Source: Streptomyces sp. CB01881 (lineage in GTDB: Bacteria; Actinomycetota; Actinomycetes; Streptomycetales; Streptomycetaceae). From it: a DNA stretch of 64,000 bases. Under the pieces are notes generated by a model that made no database searches, had not been told where the DNA came from, and saw only the letters and a program-made list of their open reading frames with translations. Below are positions 34,149 through 42,826 of the stretch, piece by piece. Both the position numbers and the translations under genes were made by a program. Location of the stretch: NCBI RefSeq assembly GCF_002953255.1, contig NZ_CP026498.1, positions 9,901,025 through 9,965,024 on the forward strand. The letters run 5' to 3'. The stretch's first letter is position 1. Every line of letters starts with the position of its first letter.

Positions 34149-34193
34149 GATGGACTCACCTTACGGCGTGCGGGCTTACGGGCGGTAAACGAT

Positions 34194-34233
34194 CCCGGAC
34201 CGTGGACAGTCCGGTGGACGTCCACGGTCCGGG
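34194..34233 (-). terminator. Terminator of the riboflavin operon
   Basis: Perfect 14-bp arms CCCGGACCGTGGAC (34194-34207) and its complement (34220-34233), 12-base loop, 40 bp past the ribH stop and before hisE. Confidence 0.85.
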
Positions 34234-34272
34234 AGCCGCACGCGGGTTCGGCGGCGGAGCGTACGGGCCGGG

Positions 34273-34743
34273 TCAGAGGGCACGCAGGGCGGCGGCGGTG
34301 GCCACCGCCGCGGTGACGGCCTCGTGCCCCTTGTCCTCCGCCGAGCCCGGCAGACCCGCGCGGTCCAGCGCCTGCTGCTCGTTGTCGCAGGTCAGGACGC
34401 CGAAGCCGACCGGCACCCCGGTGTCCACGCTGACCTGGGTGAGGCCGGCGGTGGCGGCCTGGCAGACGTAGTCGAAGTGCGGGGTGCCACCGCGGATGAC
34501 CACGCCGAGGGCGACCACGGCGTCGTAGCCGCGCTCGGCGAGCCGCTTGGCGGCGACCGGCAGCTCGAAGGTGCCGGGGACGCGCAGCACCGTCGGCTCG
34601 GCGATGCCGAGCTCCTTGAGCGCGCGGTGCGCGCCGTCCAGGAGGCCGTTCATCACCTGGTCGTGCCACTGGGCGGCGATCACGGCGACCTTGAGGTCGG
34701 CGGCGTTGTCGATGGTCAGCTCGGGGGCGCCGTGGCCGCTCAT
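34273..34743 (-). CDS. ribH: 6,7-dimethyl-8-ribityllumazine synthase
   Basis: 156 residues: condenses 5-amino-6-ribitylaminouracil with 3,4-dihydroxybutanone phosphate. LKVAVIAAQWHDQVMNGLLDGA starts the fold; VPGTFELPVAAKRLAERGYDAVVALGVVIRGGTPHFDYVC contains the substrate and phosphate loops with the catalytic His; FGVLTCDNEQQALDRAG and KGHEAV complete it. ATG 34743 with GAGGA seven bases upstream. Last gene of the rib operon; the 161-bp gap to ribBA is filled with tandem repeats. Confidence 0.97.
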   Translation of the reverse strand: MSGHGAPELTIDNAADLKVAVIAAQWHDQVMNGLLDGAHRALKELGIAEPTVLRVPGTFELPVAAKRLAERGYDAVVALGVVIRGGTPHFDYVCQAATAGLTQVSVDTGVPVGFGVLTCDNEQQALDRAGLPGSAEDKGHEAVTAAVATAAALRAL

Positions 34744-34799
34744 GTGCTGGTCCTCTTTCGGGGTCTGCGGATCCACGGGGATCCGCGGGGGTCTGCCGG

Positions 34800-34897
34800 G
34801 GTCGGTCGGGGCCTGTCGGGGCCTGTCGGGGCCGGTCGGGAGGTGGTGCGGGTGGTGCGGGTGGTGCGGGTGGTGCGGGTGGTGCGGGTGGTGCGGG
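34800..34897. repeat. Two adjacent tandem repeats between ribBA and ribH
   Basis: About four GTCGGGGCCT-type 10-bp units (about 34800-34840), then about six perfect GTGCGGGTG 9-mers (34842-34897). They lie inside the operon between the ribBA stop and ribH start, so they are transcribed. Confidence 0.92.
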
Positions 34898-34904
34898 ATC
34901 CGGT

Positions 34905-36161
34905 TCAGGAACCGAGGCCGGGCAGGTCGTGGCCCATCCGGTCGCGCTTGGTGCGCAGGTAGCGCAGGTTGTGCTCGCCCGCCGGGGTCTCGACCGGCTC
35001 GCGGCCCTTGACCTTGAGGCCGTGCTCGGTGAGCGCGGCCAGCTTCTCCGGGTTGTTGGTGAGCAGGGTGAGCGAGCGCACCCCGAGGTCGCAGAGCATC
35101 TGCGCGCCGATGCTGTAGTCGCGGGCGTCGGCGGGCAGGCCGAGGTCCAGGTTGGCGTCGACGGTGTCGCGGCCCTGCTCCTGGAGCTCGTAGGCGCGCA
35201 GCTTGTGGGCCAGGCCGATGCCCCGGCCCTCGTGGCCGCGCAGGTAGAGGACGACGCCGCGGCCCGCCTCGGCGACCTTCTGCAGCGACGCCTGGAGCTG
35301 CGGGCCGCAGTCGCAGCGCAGCGAGCCGAACACGTCGCCGGTCAGGCACTCGGAGTGGACGCGCACCAGCACGTCCTCGCCGTCCGGCAGCCGGCCGTCG
35401 GCGTCCAGGCCGCCCGCGACGAGCGCGAGGTGCTCGACGCCGTCGATCGTGCCCTGGTAGCCGACCGCGGTGAACTCCCCGTACGCGGTGGGCAGCGCGG
35501 TGACGGCGGCCCGGTCCACGTGCAGCTCGGTGCGGCGGCGGTAGGCGATCAGGTCCTCGATCGAGATGATCGCCAGGCCGTGCTCACGGGCGAAGGCGAC
35601 CAGCTCGGGCAGCCGGGCCATGGTGCCGTCGTCGTTGACCACCTCGGCGATCGCGCCGGCCGGCGGCAGCCCGGCCAGGCGGGCCAGGTCGACGGCGGCC
35701 TCGGTGTGGCCGGGGCGGACCAGCACGCCGCCCTCGACGGCCCGCAGCGGGAAGACGTGCCCGGGGCGGGTGAGGTCGGCCGGCTCGGTGCCGGAAGAGG
35801 AGAGCAGCCTGACCGTGCGGGCGCGGTCGGCGGCCGAGATGCCGGTGTCCACCCCGTCGCGGGCGTCGACCGAGACGGCGTAGGCGGTGCCCTTGCGGTC
35901 CTCGTTGACCTGGGTCATCGGGGGCAGCTTGAGCCGGTCCAGCTCGTCGCCGGTCATCGGCGCGCAGATCACGCCGGAGCTGTAGCGGATGGTGAACGCC
36001 ATCAGTTCGGGGGTGGCCGCGGAGGCGGCGAACACGATGTCGCCCTCGTTCTCGCGGTCCTCGTCGTCGACCACGATCACGGCGCGGCCGAGCGCGATGT
36101 CGGCGACCGCCCGCTCGACGGGGTCGAGCACGAGGTCGTCGGTGCCGGGGTCGGTGCTCAT
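34905..36161 (-). CDS. ribBA: Bifunctional 3,4-dihydroxy-2-butanone-4-phosphate synthase / GTP cyclohydrolase II
   Basis: 418 residues. N-terminal RibB domain, about 15-215: VIVVDDEDRENEGDIVFAA, FTIRYSSGVICAPMT, GVDTGISAADRARTV, GHVFPLRA, and HTEAAVDLARLAG. C-terminal RibA domain, about 220-415: VHSECLTGDVFGSLRCDCGPQL with the zinc cysteines, YLRGHEGRGIGLAHKLRAYELQ, and RSLTLLTNNPEKLAAL. Supplies both committed precursors of riboflavin. The ATG overlaps the ribM stop (ATGA, 36158-36161), so translation is coupled. Confidence 0.97.
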   Translation of the reverse strand: MSTDPGTDDLVLDPVERAVADIALGRAVIVVDDEDRENEGDIVFAASAATPELMAFTIRYSSGVICAPMTGDELDRLKLPPMTQVNEDRKGTAYAVSVDARDGVDTGISAADRARTVRLLSSSGTEPADLTRPGHVFPLRAVEGGVLVRPGHTEAAVDLARLAGLPPAGAIAEVVNDDGTMARLPELVAFAREHGLAIISIEDLIAYRRRTELHVDRAAVTALPTAYGEFTAVGYQGTIDGVEHLALVAGGLDADGRLPDGEDVLVRVHSECLTGDVFGSLRCDCGPQLQASLQKVAEAGRGVVLYLRGHEGRGIGLAHKLRAYELQEQGRDTVDANLDLGLPADARDYSIGAQMLCDLGVRSLTLLTNNPEKLAALTEHGLKVKGREPVETPAGEHNLRYLRTKRDRMGHDLPGLGS

Positions 36162-36805
36162 GCGGAGGCTCCCTGAAGGACGGTGGCGGAGGTGGGGCGG
36201 GGCGCACGGGTGCTCAGCCACCAGGAACGCAGGCCGAGCAGCACCAGGACGAAGTAGATCGAGTAGGTCAGGCCGGAGAACGAGTAGCCGCTGTTGAAGG
36301 CGAGCGGGACGCCGACGATGTCGACGGCGATCCAGGCGAACCAGAACTCCACCCAGCCGCGAGCCTGGGCGACCATCGCCGCCAGCGTGCCCACGAAGAT
36401 GTAGGCGTCCGACCAGGGACTCCAGGAGAGGCTGGGGTTGGCCAGGAAGAGCCAGGCCAGTGCCCCCGTGCCGAGTGCGGTTCCGGCCACCAGCGCGGCC
36501 CGCTCCGGCCAGGTCGCGAACCGGACGGCGATCTCACCGGTGCCGCGGCGGCCGCGCTGCCACTGCGTCCAGCCCCAGGCGGCCGTGGCGACGACGATCA
36601 GCTGCTTGCCGATCAGGCCGGGCACATGGCCGTTCAGGTACGCCGTGATCAGCACGACGCCGGAGAGCAGCTGGACCGGCCAGCTCCACACCGAGCGGCG
36701 CCAGCCCAGCGCGAGGGCGGACAGTCCGAGCAGGTTGCCGAACATGTCGGCCCACTTCACGTGCTCACCGAAGGCGGTGAACGCTTCTCCGCTCAGCCAG
36801 TTCAC
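36158..36805 (-). CDS. ribM: PnuC/RibM-type riboflavin transporter
   Basis: 215 residues with about seven helices of the PnuC family (NLLGLSALALGWRRSVWSWPVQLLSGVVLITAYLNGHVPGLIGKQLIVVATAAWGWTQW, later VEFWFAWIAVDIVGVPLAFNSGYSFSGLTYSIYFVLVLLGLRSWW). PnuC relatives carry vitamins by facilitated diffusion; RibM from actinomycetes takes up riboflavin (established), and its place inside the riboflavin operon behind an FMN riboswitch points the same way. GTG 36805 with GGAGAG upstream and a GTGA overlap with the ribE stop. Confidence 0.9.
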   Translation of the reverse strand: MNWLSGEAFTAFGEHVKWADMFGNLLGLSALALGWRRSVWSWPVQLLSGVVLITAYLNGHVPGLIGKQLIVVATAAWGWTQWQRGRRGTGEIAVRFATWPERAALVAGTALGTGALAWLFLANPSLSWSPWSDAYIFVGTLAAMVAQARGWVEFWFAWIAVDIVGVPLAFNSGYSFSGLTYSIYFVLVLLGLRSWWLSTRAPRPTSATVLQGASA

Positions 36806-37476
36806 TTGGACTCTCCGGTCGTCTCTGCCGCGGTCGTCGGGGGGAGGGCGCGGGATTCGAGCAGGCGCTCCACGTACTTGGCGAGGACGTCGACCTCCAG
36901 GTTGACGCTCTCGCCGACGGTCTTCGCGCCGAGCGTGGTCAGCGCGAGGGTGGCGGGGATGAGGCTCACGGTGAAGCTGTCCCGGGCCGCCTCGACCACG
37001 GTCAGGCTGACGCCGTCCACGGTGATCGATCCCTTCTCCACCAGGTAGCGGGAGATGGTGCCGGGCAGCGAGAAGCGCAGCACCTCCCAGCGGAGGTTGC
37101 CGTCCGCGTCGCGCTCGCCGGGCTCGCGGCCCAACAGGGCGCCGGTGGCGTCGACATGCCCCTGCACGAGGTGCCCGCCCAGCCGGGCGCCGAGCGCCAT
37201 CGCCCGCTCCAGGTTGACCCGGGACCCGGGCTTCAACTCGCCCAGGCTGGAACGGTGCAGCGTCTCGGCCATCACGTCGGCACTGAACTCGCCCGTGTCG
37301 GCGGCCAGTTGCTCGGGGGTGTCGACGACGGTCAGGCAGACGCCGTTGACCGCGATGGAGTCGCCGTGATGCGCGCCCTGACAGACCACCGGGCCGCGCA
37401 GGCGGATTCGCGAGGAGTCGCCGATCTCCTCGATCGACACGACCTCGCCGAGCTCTTCGATGATGCCGGTGAACAC
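36802..37476 (-). CDS. ribE: Riboflavin synthase alpha subunit
   Basis: 224 residues with the two-fold internal repeat of lumazine-binding domains: VFTGIIEELGEVVSIE...GDSIAVNGVCLTVVD...FSADVMAETLHRSSLGELKPGSRVNLERAM and GGHLVQGHVDATG...LVEKGSITVDGVSLTVVEA...LIPATLALTTLGAKTVGESVNLEVDVLAKYVERLL. It dismutates two lumazines into riboflavin. First gene of the operon, GTG 37476, GAGGAG seven bases upstream, with the riboswitch leader before it. Confidence 0.97.
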   Translation of the reverse strand: MFTGIIEELGEVVSIEEIGDSSRIRLRGPVVCQGAHHGDSIAVNGVCLTVVDTPEQLAADTGEFSADVMAETLHRSSLGELKPGSRVNLERAMALGARLGGHLVQGHVDATGALLGREPGERDADGNLRWEVLRFSLPGTISRYLVEKGSITVDGVSLTVVEAARDSFTVSLIPATLALTTLGAKTVGESVNLEVDVLAKYVERLLESRALPPTTAAETTGESK

Positions 37477-37665
37477 CCGGGTTCTCCTCGCGCTTGGGGC
37501 GCGGACTCCGGGGCGGCATGGGAGAGGACACGGACGGGCACGGGTGCACGGACCCCGGGGCACGACCCGTCGCCGGGGTACCGCAGAACCGCCGGGAGAG
37601 AGCTCTCCCGTCGTACACCTACCCAAGGTCCACCGGGGGACCACGGGCACTGCTCTTCATCCGTC
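37477..37665 (-). promoter_or_regulatory. Leader between FMN aptamer and ribE (expression platform)
   Basis: No gene. Contains a CGGGAGAG/CTCTCCCG hairpin (37593-37610) and other GC-rich inverted segments (GTACCCCGG, CCCCGGGG) that could act as terminator or ribosome-site sequestering arms. Which one switches cannot be told by eye. Confidence 0.6.
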
Positions 37666-37791
37666 GCGCACGCCTCCCATCCGGACTTTAACCGTCGGTC
37701 CAGGAATTTCACCTGGTCAACCGGCCGCTGGCTGCGGACGGGTCGCGGACTGTAACCGCCGGTTCGGATTTTCACCGACCCCGGAGTGCGC
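37666..37791 (-). ncRNA. FMN riboswitch (RFN element)
   Basis: On the minus strand the conserved segments appear in order: GGTGAAAATCCG, AACCGGCGGTTACAGTCCGC, the variable arm, GGTGAAATTCCTGG, ACCGACGGTTAAAGTCCGGA and TGGGAGG. The closing P1 stem is GCGCAC (37786-37791) with GTGCGC (37666-37671). It should bind FMN and repress ribE-ribM-ribBA-ribH. The region 37792-38032 beyond it contains a TGACGTCA palindrome (37811-37818) and the presumed promoter. Confidence 0.96.
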
Positions 37792-37959
37792 TGAACGTCA
37801 CTGCTACTACTGACGTCATTGTGCCATGATCCCCGCGAAGCGAGGGAGAGGCCTCCGCTGTGTCCTGTTTCACGTGCGGGGCGGGAATGCGCCGGGGTGC
37901 GCGGATCACGTGATCCGGCCTCCCGGCGCGGGGCTTCACGGGCCGGCGGGCTCCGTCCA

Positions 37960-38050
37960 CGGGTGCCAACGCTCCATGGGTGTCACGCTCAACCGGTGTC
38001 AACGCTCCACGGGTGTCAACGCGCCATCGGCGTCAACGCTCCAGCAGTGT
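37960..38050. repeat. 16-17-bp degenerate tandem repeat at a gene end
   Basis: About six copies of GTTGACACCCGTGGAGC (minus-strand reading), with one- to three-base changes. The first copy supplies the last codons and the TGA stop of the NTF2-like gene. No spacer structure, so not CRISPR. Confidence 0.85.
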
Positions 38051-38458
38051 CACCTCCGCCCGATGGCGGCGCTGCTGTTCGGCGTCCCAGTCCCCCGTGC
38101 AGTAGACGGAGAGCCGGCCGATCGCGCCGTCCCGGACATCGGCGCGCAGCAACTCGCGGCAGTACCAGCGCTCGCCGTCCTGCTCCCAGCTCTCCTCGAC
38201 CTCCAGCACGAACCCGGCGGCGGTCCGGTCGAGACGGTGGCGCGGGACGGTGCCGGGCGCCGGATGGCCGCCCCTGCGCAGAGCAACCAGGCCGTCGACG
38301 CCGCGCGACTGGAGCCGCCAGCACGGGACGGTGAGGTCGCAGAACACCTCGGGGTGGAAGAGGCCCGCGGGCGGGGTGCCGGTCTCCAGGAAGGTGACCA
38401 GGAGGGCGGAGAGGCGGTCGGTGACGGCGGGTGCGGGCGTCGTCGCCGTGATGGTCAT
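38033..38458 (-). CDS. NTF2-like small protein
   Basis: 141 residues resembling nuclear-transport-factor-2-like fold proteins: helix VTDRLSALLVTFLETGTPPAGLFHPEVFCDLTVPCWRLQSRGVDGLVALRR, then strands FVLEVEESWEQDGERWYCRELLRADVRDGAIGRLSVYCTGDWD. No catalytic motif is clear. ATG 38458 lies 16 bp after the cupin gene stop, so the two form an operon. Its last codons (VTLLER) derive from a tandem repeat. Confidence 0.68.
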   Translation of the reverse strand: MTITATTPAPAVTDRLSALLVTFLETGTPPAGLFHPEVFCDLTVPCWRLQSRGVDGLVALRRGGHPAPGTVPRHRLDRTAAGFVLEVEESWEQDGERWYCRELLRADVRDGAIGRLSVYCTGDWDAEQQRRHRAEVTLLER

Positions 38459-38474
38459 GGTGCCGCCCTCCCGG

Positions 38475-38879
38475 TCAGGCGCCGACGGGGGCGCCGTCGG
38501 CCTCGGCCGCCTTGACGGCTTCCAGGTTGCGGCCCACCACGGCCATCGTGCGCTCCAGCGCCTCGGTCGGGCTGAACTCGATCAGCTCCGTCCCGGCGAA
38601 GATCAGCGGCAGGTGGCCGGGCGCACCGTAGTAGGCGTCGCCGGCCTGGTAGACCTCGTCGTGGTCGGCGTAACGGAAGACCACCTTCCCGGTCAGCACG
38701 ACGCCCCAGTGCGGGCTCTGGCAGCGGTCCTGCGGGAGGCCGGCGAAGAGCGGGCCCGGGTCCATGTCGGCTTTGTGGGTCTCGAACCCCACGGTGTAGC
38801 CGCCGAGTTCGGCGTAGCGGCCCTCGATGACCGGCTCGTCCAGTGCGAGCGCGGCCTCGGCCTTGGAGATGCGGGGCAT
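38475..38879 (-). CDS. Cupin-fold protein
   Basis: 134 residues. A single cupin barrel: CQSPHWGVVLTGKVVFRYADHDEVYQAGDAYYGAPGHLPLIFAGTELIEFSP. The first motif has H (SPHWG) but the usual second and third metal ligands are incomplete, while FETHKADMDPG gives another His. It may bind a small ligand rather than catalyse. ATG 38879. Followed at 16 bp by the NTF2-like gene, and the large ATPase gene lies 119 bp upstream on the same strand. Confidence 0.72.
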   Translation of the reverse strand: MPRISKAEAALALDEPVIEGRYAELGGYTVGFETHKADMDPGPLFAGLPQDRCQSPHWGVVLTGKVVFRYADHDEVYQAGDAYYGAPGHLPLIFAGTELIEFSPTEALERTMAVVGRNLEAVKAAEADGAPVGA

Positions 38880-38998
38880 GACGTCCTCCTCGGGTGCGTT
38901 CCCGGCTGTCTGCCGTGTCCGGTGAGAAGGGCGTGAGGAACGGCCGCACGATGTGAGGCGGGCCGGGGCACGGGGCGCCGGGGCACGGTCGCGGATCG

Positions 38999-41900
38999 CT
39001 AGGGCCGGCCGTCGAGCCGCCAGTGGACGGGCCGCTCCGGCTCGTACACGCAGAGTGTGCCGGTGCGCACGGCGTTGGCGAGGTGCCGGCCGAGGGCGGG
39101 GTGGGCGTGCGAGATGCGGTCGATGGCCGTGCGGATCCGGGCGGTGACGGCGGTCCGGGCCCGTTCGGCGGCCGAGCCCGTACGACGCACCCGCCCGCCC
39201 AGGCCGTAGGCGGCGGAGAGCTGGCCGACCAGCGCGTCCCGTTCGACGGCGATCCGGGCGGAGCGTTCGGCGTCACCGGCGGCGTCGGCCTCGGCGGACT
39301 CCTCGTCCAGCTCGACCAGCCGGCGGCGGTAGGCGGCGCGGGCGGTGGAATCGATCAACTCGCCGGTGTCGGCTGGCTGGTGGAGGCCTTGTGGATCGGA
39401 CGGCCGCGCCGCGCCGCCGGCCGGAGCCGAGGTCGCCAGGTCGAGGGCGGGGACGGGCCTGCCTGGTCGGGCCAGCAGTGCGGCCAGGTCGCGCAGGCCC
39501 TTGCTGTCGGGGAGCCGGACCTCCTCCCCCGCATACCTGAGCTGCCAGAACTCCCCCTGAAAGATGAACAGTTGGCCGCCCTCGGCGGGCCGACCGGTAC
39601 TGCCGGCCTCCCGGGCGATCCGGTCGGCCAGGCGGGGTGCACCGAGCGCCCGGGCGGTGGTGAGCGCCCGGGCGAAGTGCTCACGGGCGACGGCGGACTC
39701 GCCGAGAACGGTGGCGAGCAGACCGAGATGGCGGTGCACCGGGCCGCGGACGGCGGCCGCGATCCCCTCGACCACGAGCAGCTCGCGGTAGGGGTACAGG
39801 GAGTCGTAGAGCCCGCGGGCGAGGAGTCGCAGTTCCGCGTCGGCGGCCGTCACGCCGACGAGCGCGAGCGCCTCCGCGGCCTGGGCCATCATCGGCAGCC
39901 ACTCGCTGTCCACCGGCGCGGAAACCAACAGCGGTGCCACGGAGGCGAGTCGACGCCTCGCGTCGGTGCGGTCGCCGAGCTGCGCGGCGATCAGCGCCCG
40001 GGTGACCCGGGGCCAGACGCCCGGCAGGCTGTCCAGCGGGGGCGGTCCGGCGAGCAGCCGGTTCAACTCGTCGGTCTCGCCCGACTCCGCGCAGAGGCAC
40101 CAGCGTTGGGTGGCGGCGAGGAGGGCGGCATTGGCACTTCCGGCCCGCTCGCCGAGCTCCGCCACCTCCGCGAGGGCGGCGCGGCAGTCCGCGTGCCGGC
40201 CCTCCAGCAGGGCCCGCATGCCCCGCCACAGCGGCACGTACCAGGCGTAGAGCGGTCGGCGCAGCGCCCGGGCCCCCGCCTCGTACGCCTGGATCTCGGC
40301 GTACGCCCGGGCCGACTCGCCGCGCTCCAGCAGCGCGACCAGGCGAAGCCGCCGGCCGAGCAGTTCCAACTCCCGGTCCGGCTCCGGCAACCCCCGCGCG
40401 AGCACCACGATCTCCCCCGCCCAGGCACGCCGCTCGCCGCAGTACGCGGGGCCGGAGCGTGCGTCGCACAGCGCGGACAGCGCGTACGCCAGCACGGCGT
40501 CGTCCCCGCTCCCCCGCGCCGTCCGGACCGCCTCCTCGGCCAGGGCGAGGCGGTCCGTTTCCGGCTCGACCAGCGCCCCGGCGACGGAGAGCCGCGCGGT
40601 CACGGCGGCGAGGAGGGCGGGGTGCGGGGCCGGGGGTGGGGACGCGGTCGGGGGTGAGGCGCCGGGCCGGGTGGGCGGCGCGGCCAGGAGGCGGGTGCGG
40701 GCCTCGGCGAGCAGGTCGATCTGTGGACGGTCGAGGAGGTCCACCTCGAAGCCCGCCGGACCGGAGCCGAGGCCGAGGGCTGCGCGGGCCAGGAGGTCGG
40801 GACGGCCGGCGCGGCGGGCGGGAGCGGCGGCGGCGAGGAAGGCCTCCCGGCTCTCCTCCCGGCGGCCCGCGCCGAGGCGCGCGGTGCCCAGGCCGAGCAG
40901 GAGGGCGGAACGCCGGGCGTCGTCCGCGACGGCTGCCGTGCCGAGGGCCGTCAGCGCCCGTTCGTACCACTGCGCCGCGTCCTCGAACGCCAGCAGACCG
41001 GCCGCCCGGTCCGCCGCCCGACCCGCGAACTCGGCTGCGGCGGAAGCCTGTTCCGGCCCGGCCAGGATGAGGTGGCGCGCCGCCTCGGCCGGCCCGGTGT
41101 CCCGGCCACGGTCGGCGAGCGCGGCCAGTACCGAGCCCGCGCGGCCGTGCAGGGCGGCGCGTTCGGCCGGGTCGAGGGCGTCGAGCACGGCCTCGCGCAT
41201 CAGCTCGTGCCGGAACTCGCCCGCGCCCGGTTCGACCAGCGCCAGCAGCCCCTCCCCGCTCGCGGCGGCGAGCACCGAGCGGAGCGAGTCCAGTGGTACG
41301 GCGGCGAGTTCGGCCAGCACGTCCAGGCCGAAGCGGGTGCCGAGCACCGAGGCCGCGCCGAGCACCCGGGCGCACTCCCCCGGCAGCCCGTCCAGCCGCG
41401 CCGCGACCGCCGCGCGGACCGTGGCGGGCAGCGGCCCCGGCCGGCCGGACCCGTCGTGGCGCAGCAGTTCGGTGACGAAGAAGGCGTCGCCGCCGGTCCG
41501 CTCCAGCAGCGCGCGGACGGCCGCCGGGTCGCGGCGCCCGCCGGCCGCGACGGCGAGCAGCGCCCGGAGGTCCGGCTCGGTGAGCGGACCGACCGGCAGC
41601 GTCCGGCCCGCCCTCAGCAGCGCGGCCAGGGCGGCGGTGCGCCCGTGCCAGGCGGCGCCGTCGTCCCGGGCGGTGGCGAGCAGCAGGGCGGGCGTGGTGC
41701 GCAGGGCGGCGGCGAGTTCGGTCAGCAGGCGGAGGGTGGAGGCGTCGGCCTCGTGCACGTCGTCCAGGACGAGCAGCAGCGGGCGGCGCGCGGCGCCGGT
41801 GCGGAGCAGTTCGGCGAGGTCGCCGCCGAGCCGCTGCCGGGCCGCCGCCGGGTCGGTGGTGCGCGCCGGGTCGGTGGTGCGCGGTGGATTGGCGGTGCGC

Positions 41901-42322
41901 GGTTCACCGGCGGCCGGCGCACCCGTGGCGGCCGGGGCGGGCGTCCCGGCGGGGATTCCGGCGGAGATTCCGGCGGGCGCAGCGGCGGGGGCGGGTTCGC
42001 CGGCGACCAGAGCACGCAGCCCGGGCGAGGCGGCGGCCAGCCGACCGCAGGCGGTCTCGGCGGCGGCGAGTTCGCGGACGGCCTGCGACCAGGGTCCGAG
42101 CGCGCCGGAGCCCGCGCGTACGCCGGCCCCGGGCGGGCACCAGAGCCAGAGCACCCGGCACCCCTCGGCCCGGCGCACGGCCTCCTCGGCCGCCCGGGTC
42201 TTGCCCGCGCCGGCGGCGCCGGTGAGCACGGTCAGGCCGCCCCGCCCGGCGCGCGCCTCGGCGACCGCCGCCGCCAGCTCGGCCAGCAGGTCGGCGCGAC
42301 CGACGAAGGGAAGCACGGGCAT
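38999..42322 (-). CDS. Large STAND/MalT-like ATPase with C-terminal winged-helix-like segment
   Basis: 1107 residues. P-loop TGAAGAGKT (about 34-42), Walker B PLLLVLDDVHEAD (about 181-193) and HDGSGRPGPLPATVRAAVAARLDGLP fit LuxR/MalT-type AAA16 ATPases. Helical TPR-like repeats fill about 400-900. The usual LuxR helix-turn-helix is absent; instead the end has GEFWQLRYAGEEVRLPDSKGLRDLAALLARPG (about 910-940), a segment seen in actinobacterial ATPase regulators, then a charged helical tail. Internal repeats encode PRTTDPARTTDP and PAGISAGIPAG. ATG 42322. It may sense a ligand and control the downstream cupin pair; this is inference. Confidence 0.78.
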   Translation of the reverse strand: MPVLPFVGRADLLAELAAAVAEARAGRGGLTVLTGAAGAGKTRAAEEAVRRAEGCRVLWLWCPPGAGVRAGSGALGPWSQAVRELAAAETACGRLAAASPGLRALVAGEPAPAAAPAGISAGIPAGTPAPAATGAPAAGEPRTANPPRTTDPARTTDPAAARQRLGGDLAELLRTGAARRPLLLVLDDVHEADASTLRLLTELAAALRTTPALLLATARDDGAAWHGRTAALAALLRAGRTLPVGPLTEPDLRALLAVAAGGRRDPAAVRALLERTGGDAFFVTELLRHDGSGRPGPLPATVRAAVAARLDGLPGECARVLGAASVLGTRFGLDVLAELAAVPLDSLRSVLAAASGEGLLALVEPGAGEFRHELMREAVLDALDPAERAALHGRAGSVLAALADRGRDTGPAEAARHLILAGPEQASAAAEFAGRAADRAAGLLAFEDAAQWYERALTALGTAAVADDARRSALLLGLGTARLGAGRREESREAFLAAAAPARRAGRPDLLARAALGLGSGPAGFEVDLLDRPQIDLLAEARTRLLAAPPTRPGASPPTASPPPAPHPALLAAVTARLSVAGALVEPETDRLALAEEAVRTARGSGDDAVLAYALSALCDARSGPAYCGERRAWAGEIVVLARGLPEPDRELELLGRRLRLVALLERGESARAYAEIQAYEAGARALRRPLYAWYVPLWRGMRALLEGRHADCRAALAEVAELGERAGSANAALLAATQRWCLCAESGETDELNRLLAGPPPLDSLPGVWPRVTRALIAAQLGDRTDARRRLASVAPLLVSAPVDSEWLPMMAQAAEALALVGVTAADAELRLLARGLYDSLYPYRELLVVEGIAAAVRGPVHRHLGLLATVLGESAVAREHFARALTTARALGAPRLADRIAREAGSTGRPAEGGQLFIFQGEFWQLRYAGEEVRLPDSKGLRDLAALLARPGRPVPALDLATSAPAGGAARPSDPQGLHQPADTGELIDSTARAAYRRRLVELDEESAEADAAGDAERSARIAVERDALVGQLSAAYGLGGRVRRTGSAAERARTAVTARIRTAIDRISHAHPALGRHLANAVRTGTLCVYEPERPVHWRLDGRP

Positions 42323-42343
42323 CGGGCCGTCCTCTCACCCGGA

Positions 42344-42375
42344 GCCGGGGCCGGGGCCGGGGCCGGGGCCGGGCC
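42344..42375. repeat. 6-bp tandem repeat (GGGGCC)
   Basis: Five perfect GGGGCC hexamers just upstream of the large ATPase start; the run could form G-quadruplex or R-loop structures. Confidence 0.9.
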
Positions 42376-42555
42376 GCGCGCCCGGGCGGCACTCGGTCGG
42401 TCTCAGCCTCGGCTGCTCCCGGCCCGGGCGGTTCTCATCCGAGCGTAGGACGCCGGGCCGCGCGGGTGCCCGGTGGCGGCCCGAGGTGCGGCGGGCGCAC
42501 GCTGGTGGTAGGCGGCCGGCACCAATCGGCCGGGACTCCTGGAGGTGCGACAGCG

Positions 42556-42804
42556 ATGGCCAAGTTCATGGACGTCCACCACGGCATGGCGGGCATCACC
42601 GAGGAACAGCTGCGGATGGCCCACCGGGCCGACCTCGCGATCGAGGGCGACGAGGGCGTCCACTTCGAGCAGGCGTGGGCCGACCCGGAGTCGGGCACCG
42701 TCTACTGCCTCTCCGAGGCGCCGTCCAAGGAGGCCGTGCAGCGCATCCACGAGCGCTCCGGGCACCCGGCGGACGAGATCCATCCGGTGCCGTTGATGAT
42801 CTGA
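42556..42804 (+). CDS. SCO4226-type nickel-binding small protein (DUF4242)
   Basis: 82 residues, matching the DUF4242/SCO4226 family: MAKFMDVHHGMAGITEEQLRMAHRADLAIEGDEGVHFEQAWADPESGTVYCLSEAPSKEAVQRIHERSGHPADEI. His8/His9 and the other conserved His/Cys positions are the expected nickel ligands. The family is a ferredoxin-like dimer with weak phosphodiesterase-like similarity; cellular role unclear. ATG 42556 with GGAGG 11 bases upstream. Its stop region is duplicated in tandem. Confidence 0.9.
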   Translation: MAKFMDVHHGMAGITEEQLRMAHRADLAIEGDEGVHFEQAWADPESGTVYCLSEAPSKEAVQRIHERSGHPADEIHPVPLMI

Positions 42805-42826
42805 ACCCCGGATGATCTGAACCCCG
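42795..42826. repeat. 16-bp tandem duplication over a stop codon
   Basis: GATGATCTGAACCCCG occurs twice with no gap. The first copy carries the TGA stop of the SCO4226-type gene. Confidence 0.9.

Noticed and set aside
37960..38050. CRISPR-like spaced repeats
   Set aside because: Units are 16-17 bp, contiguous, without spacers, and no cas gene is present.
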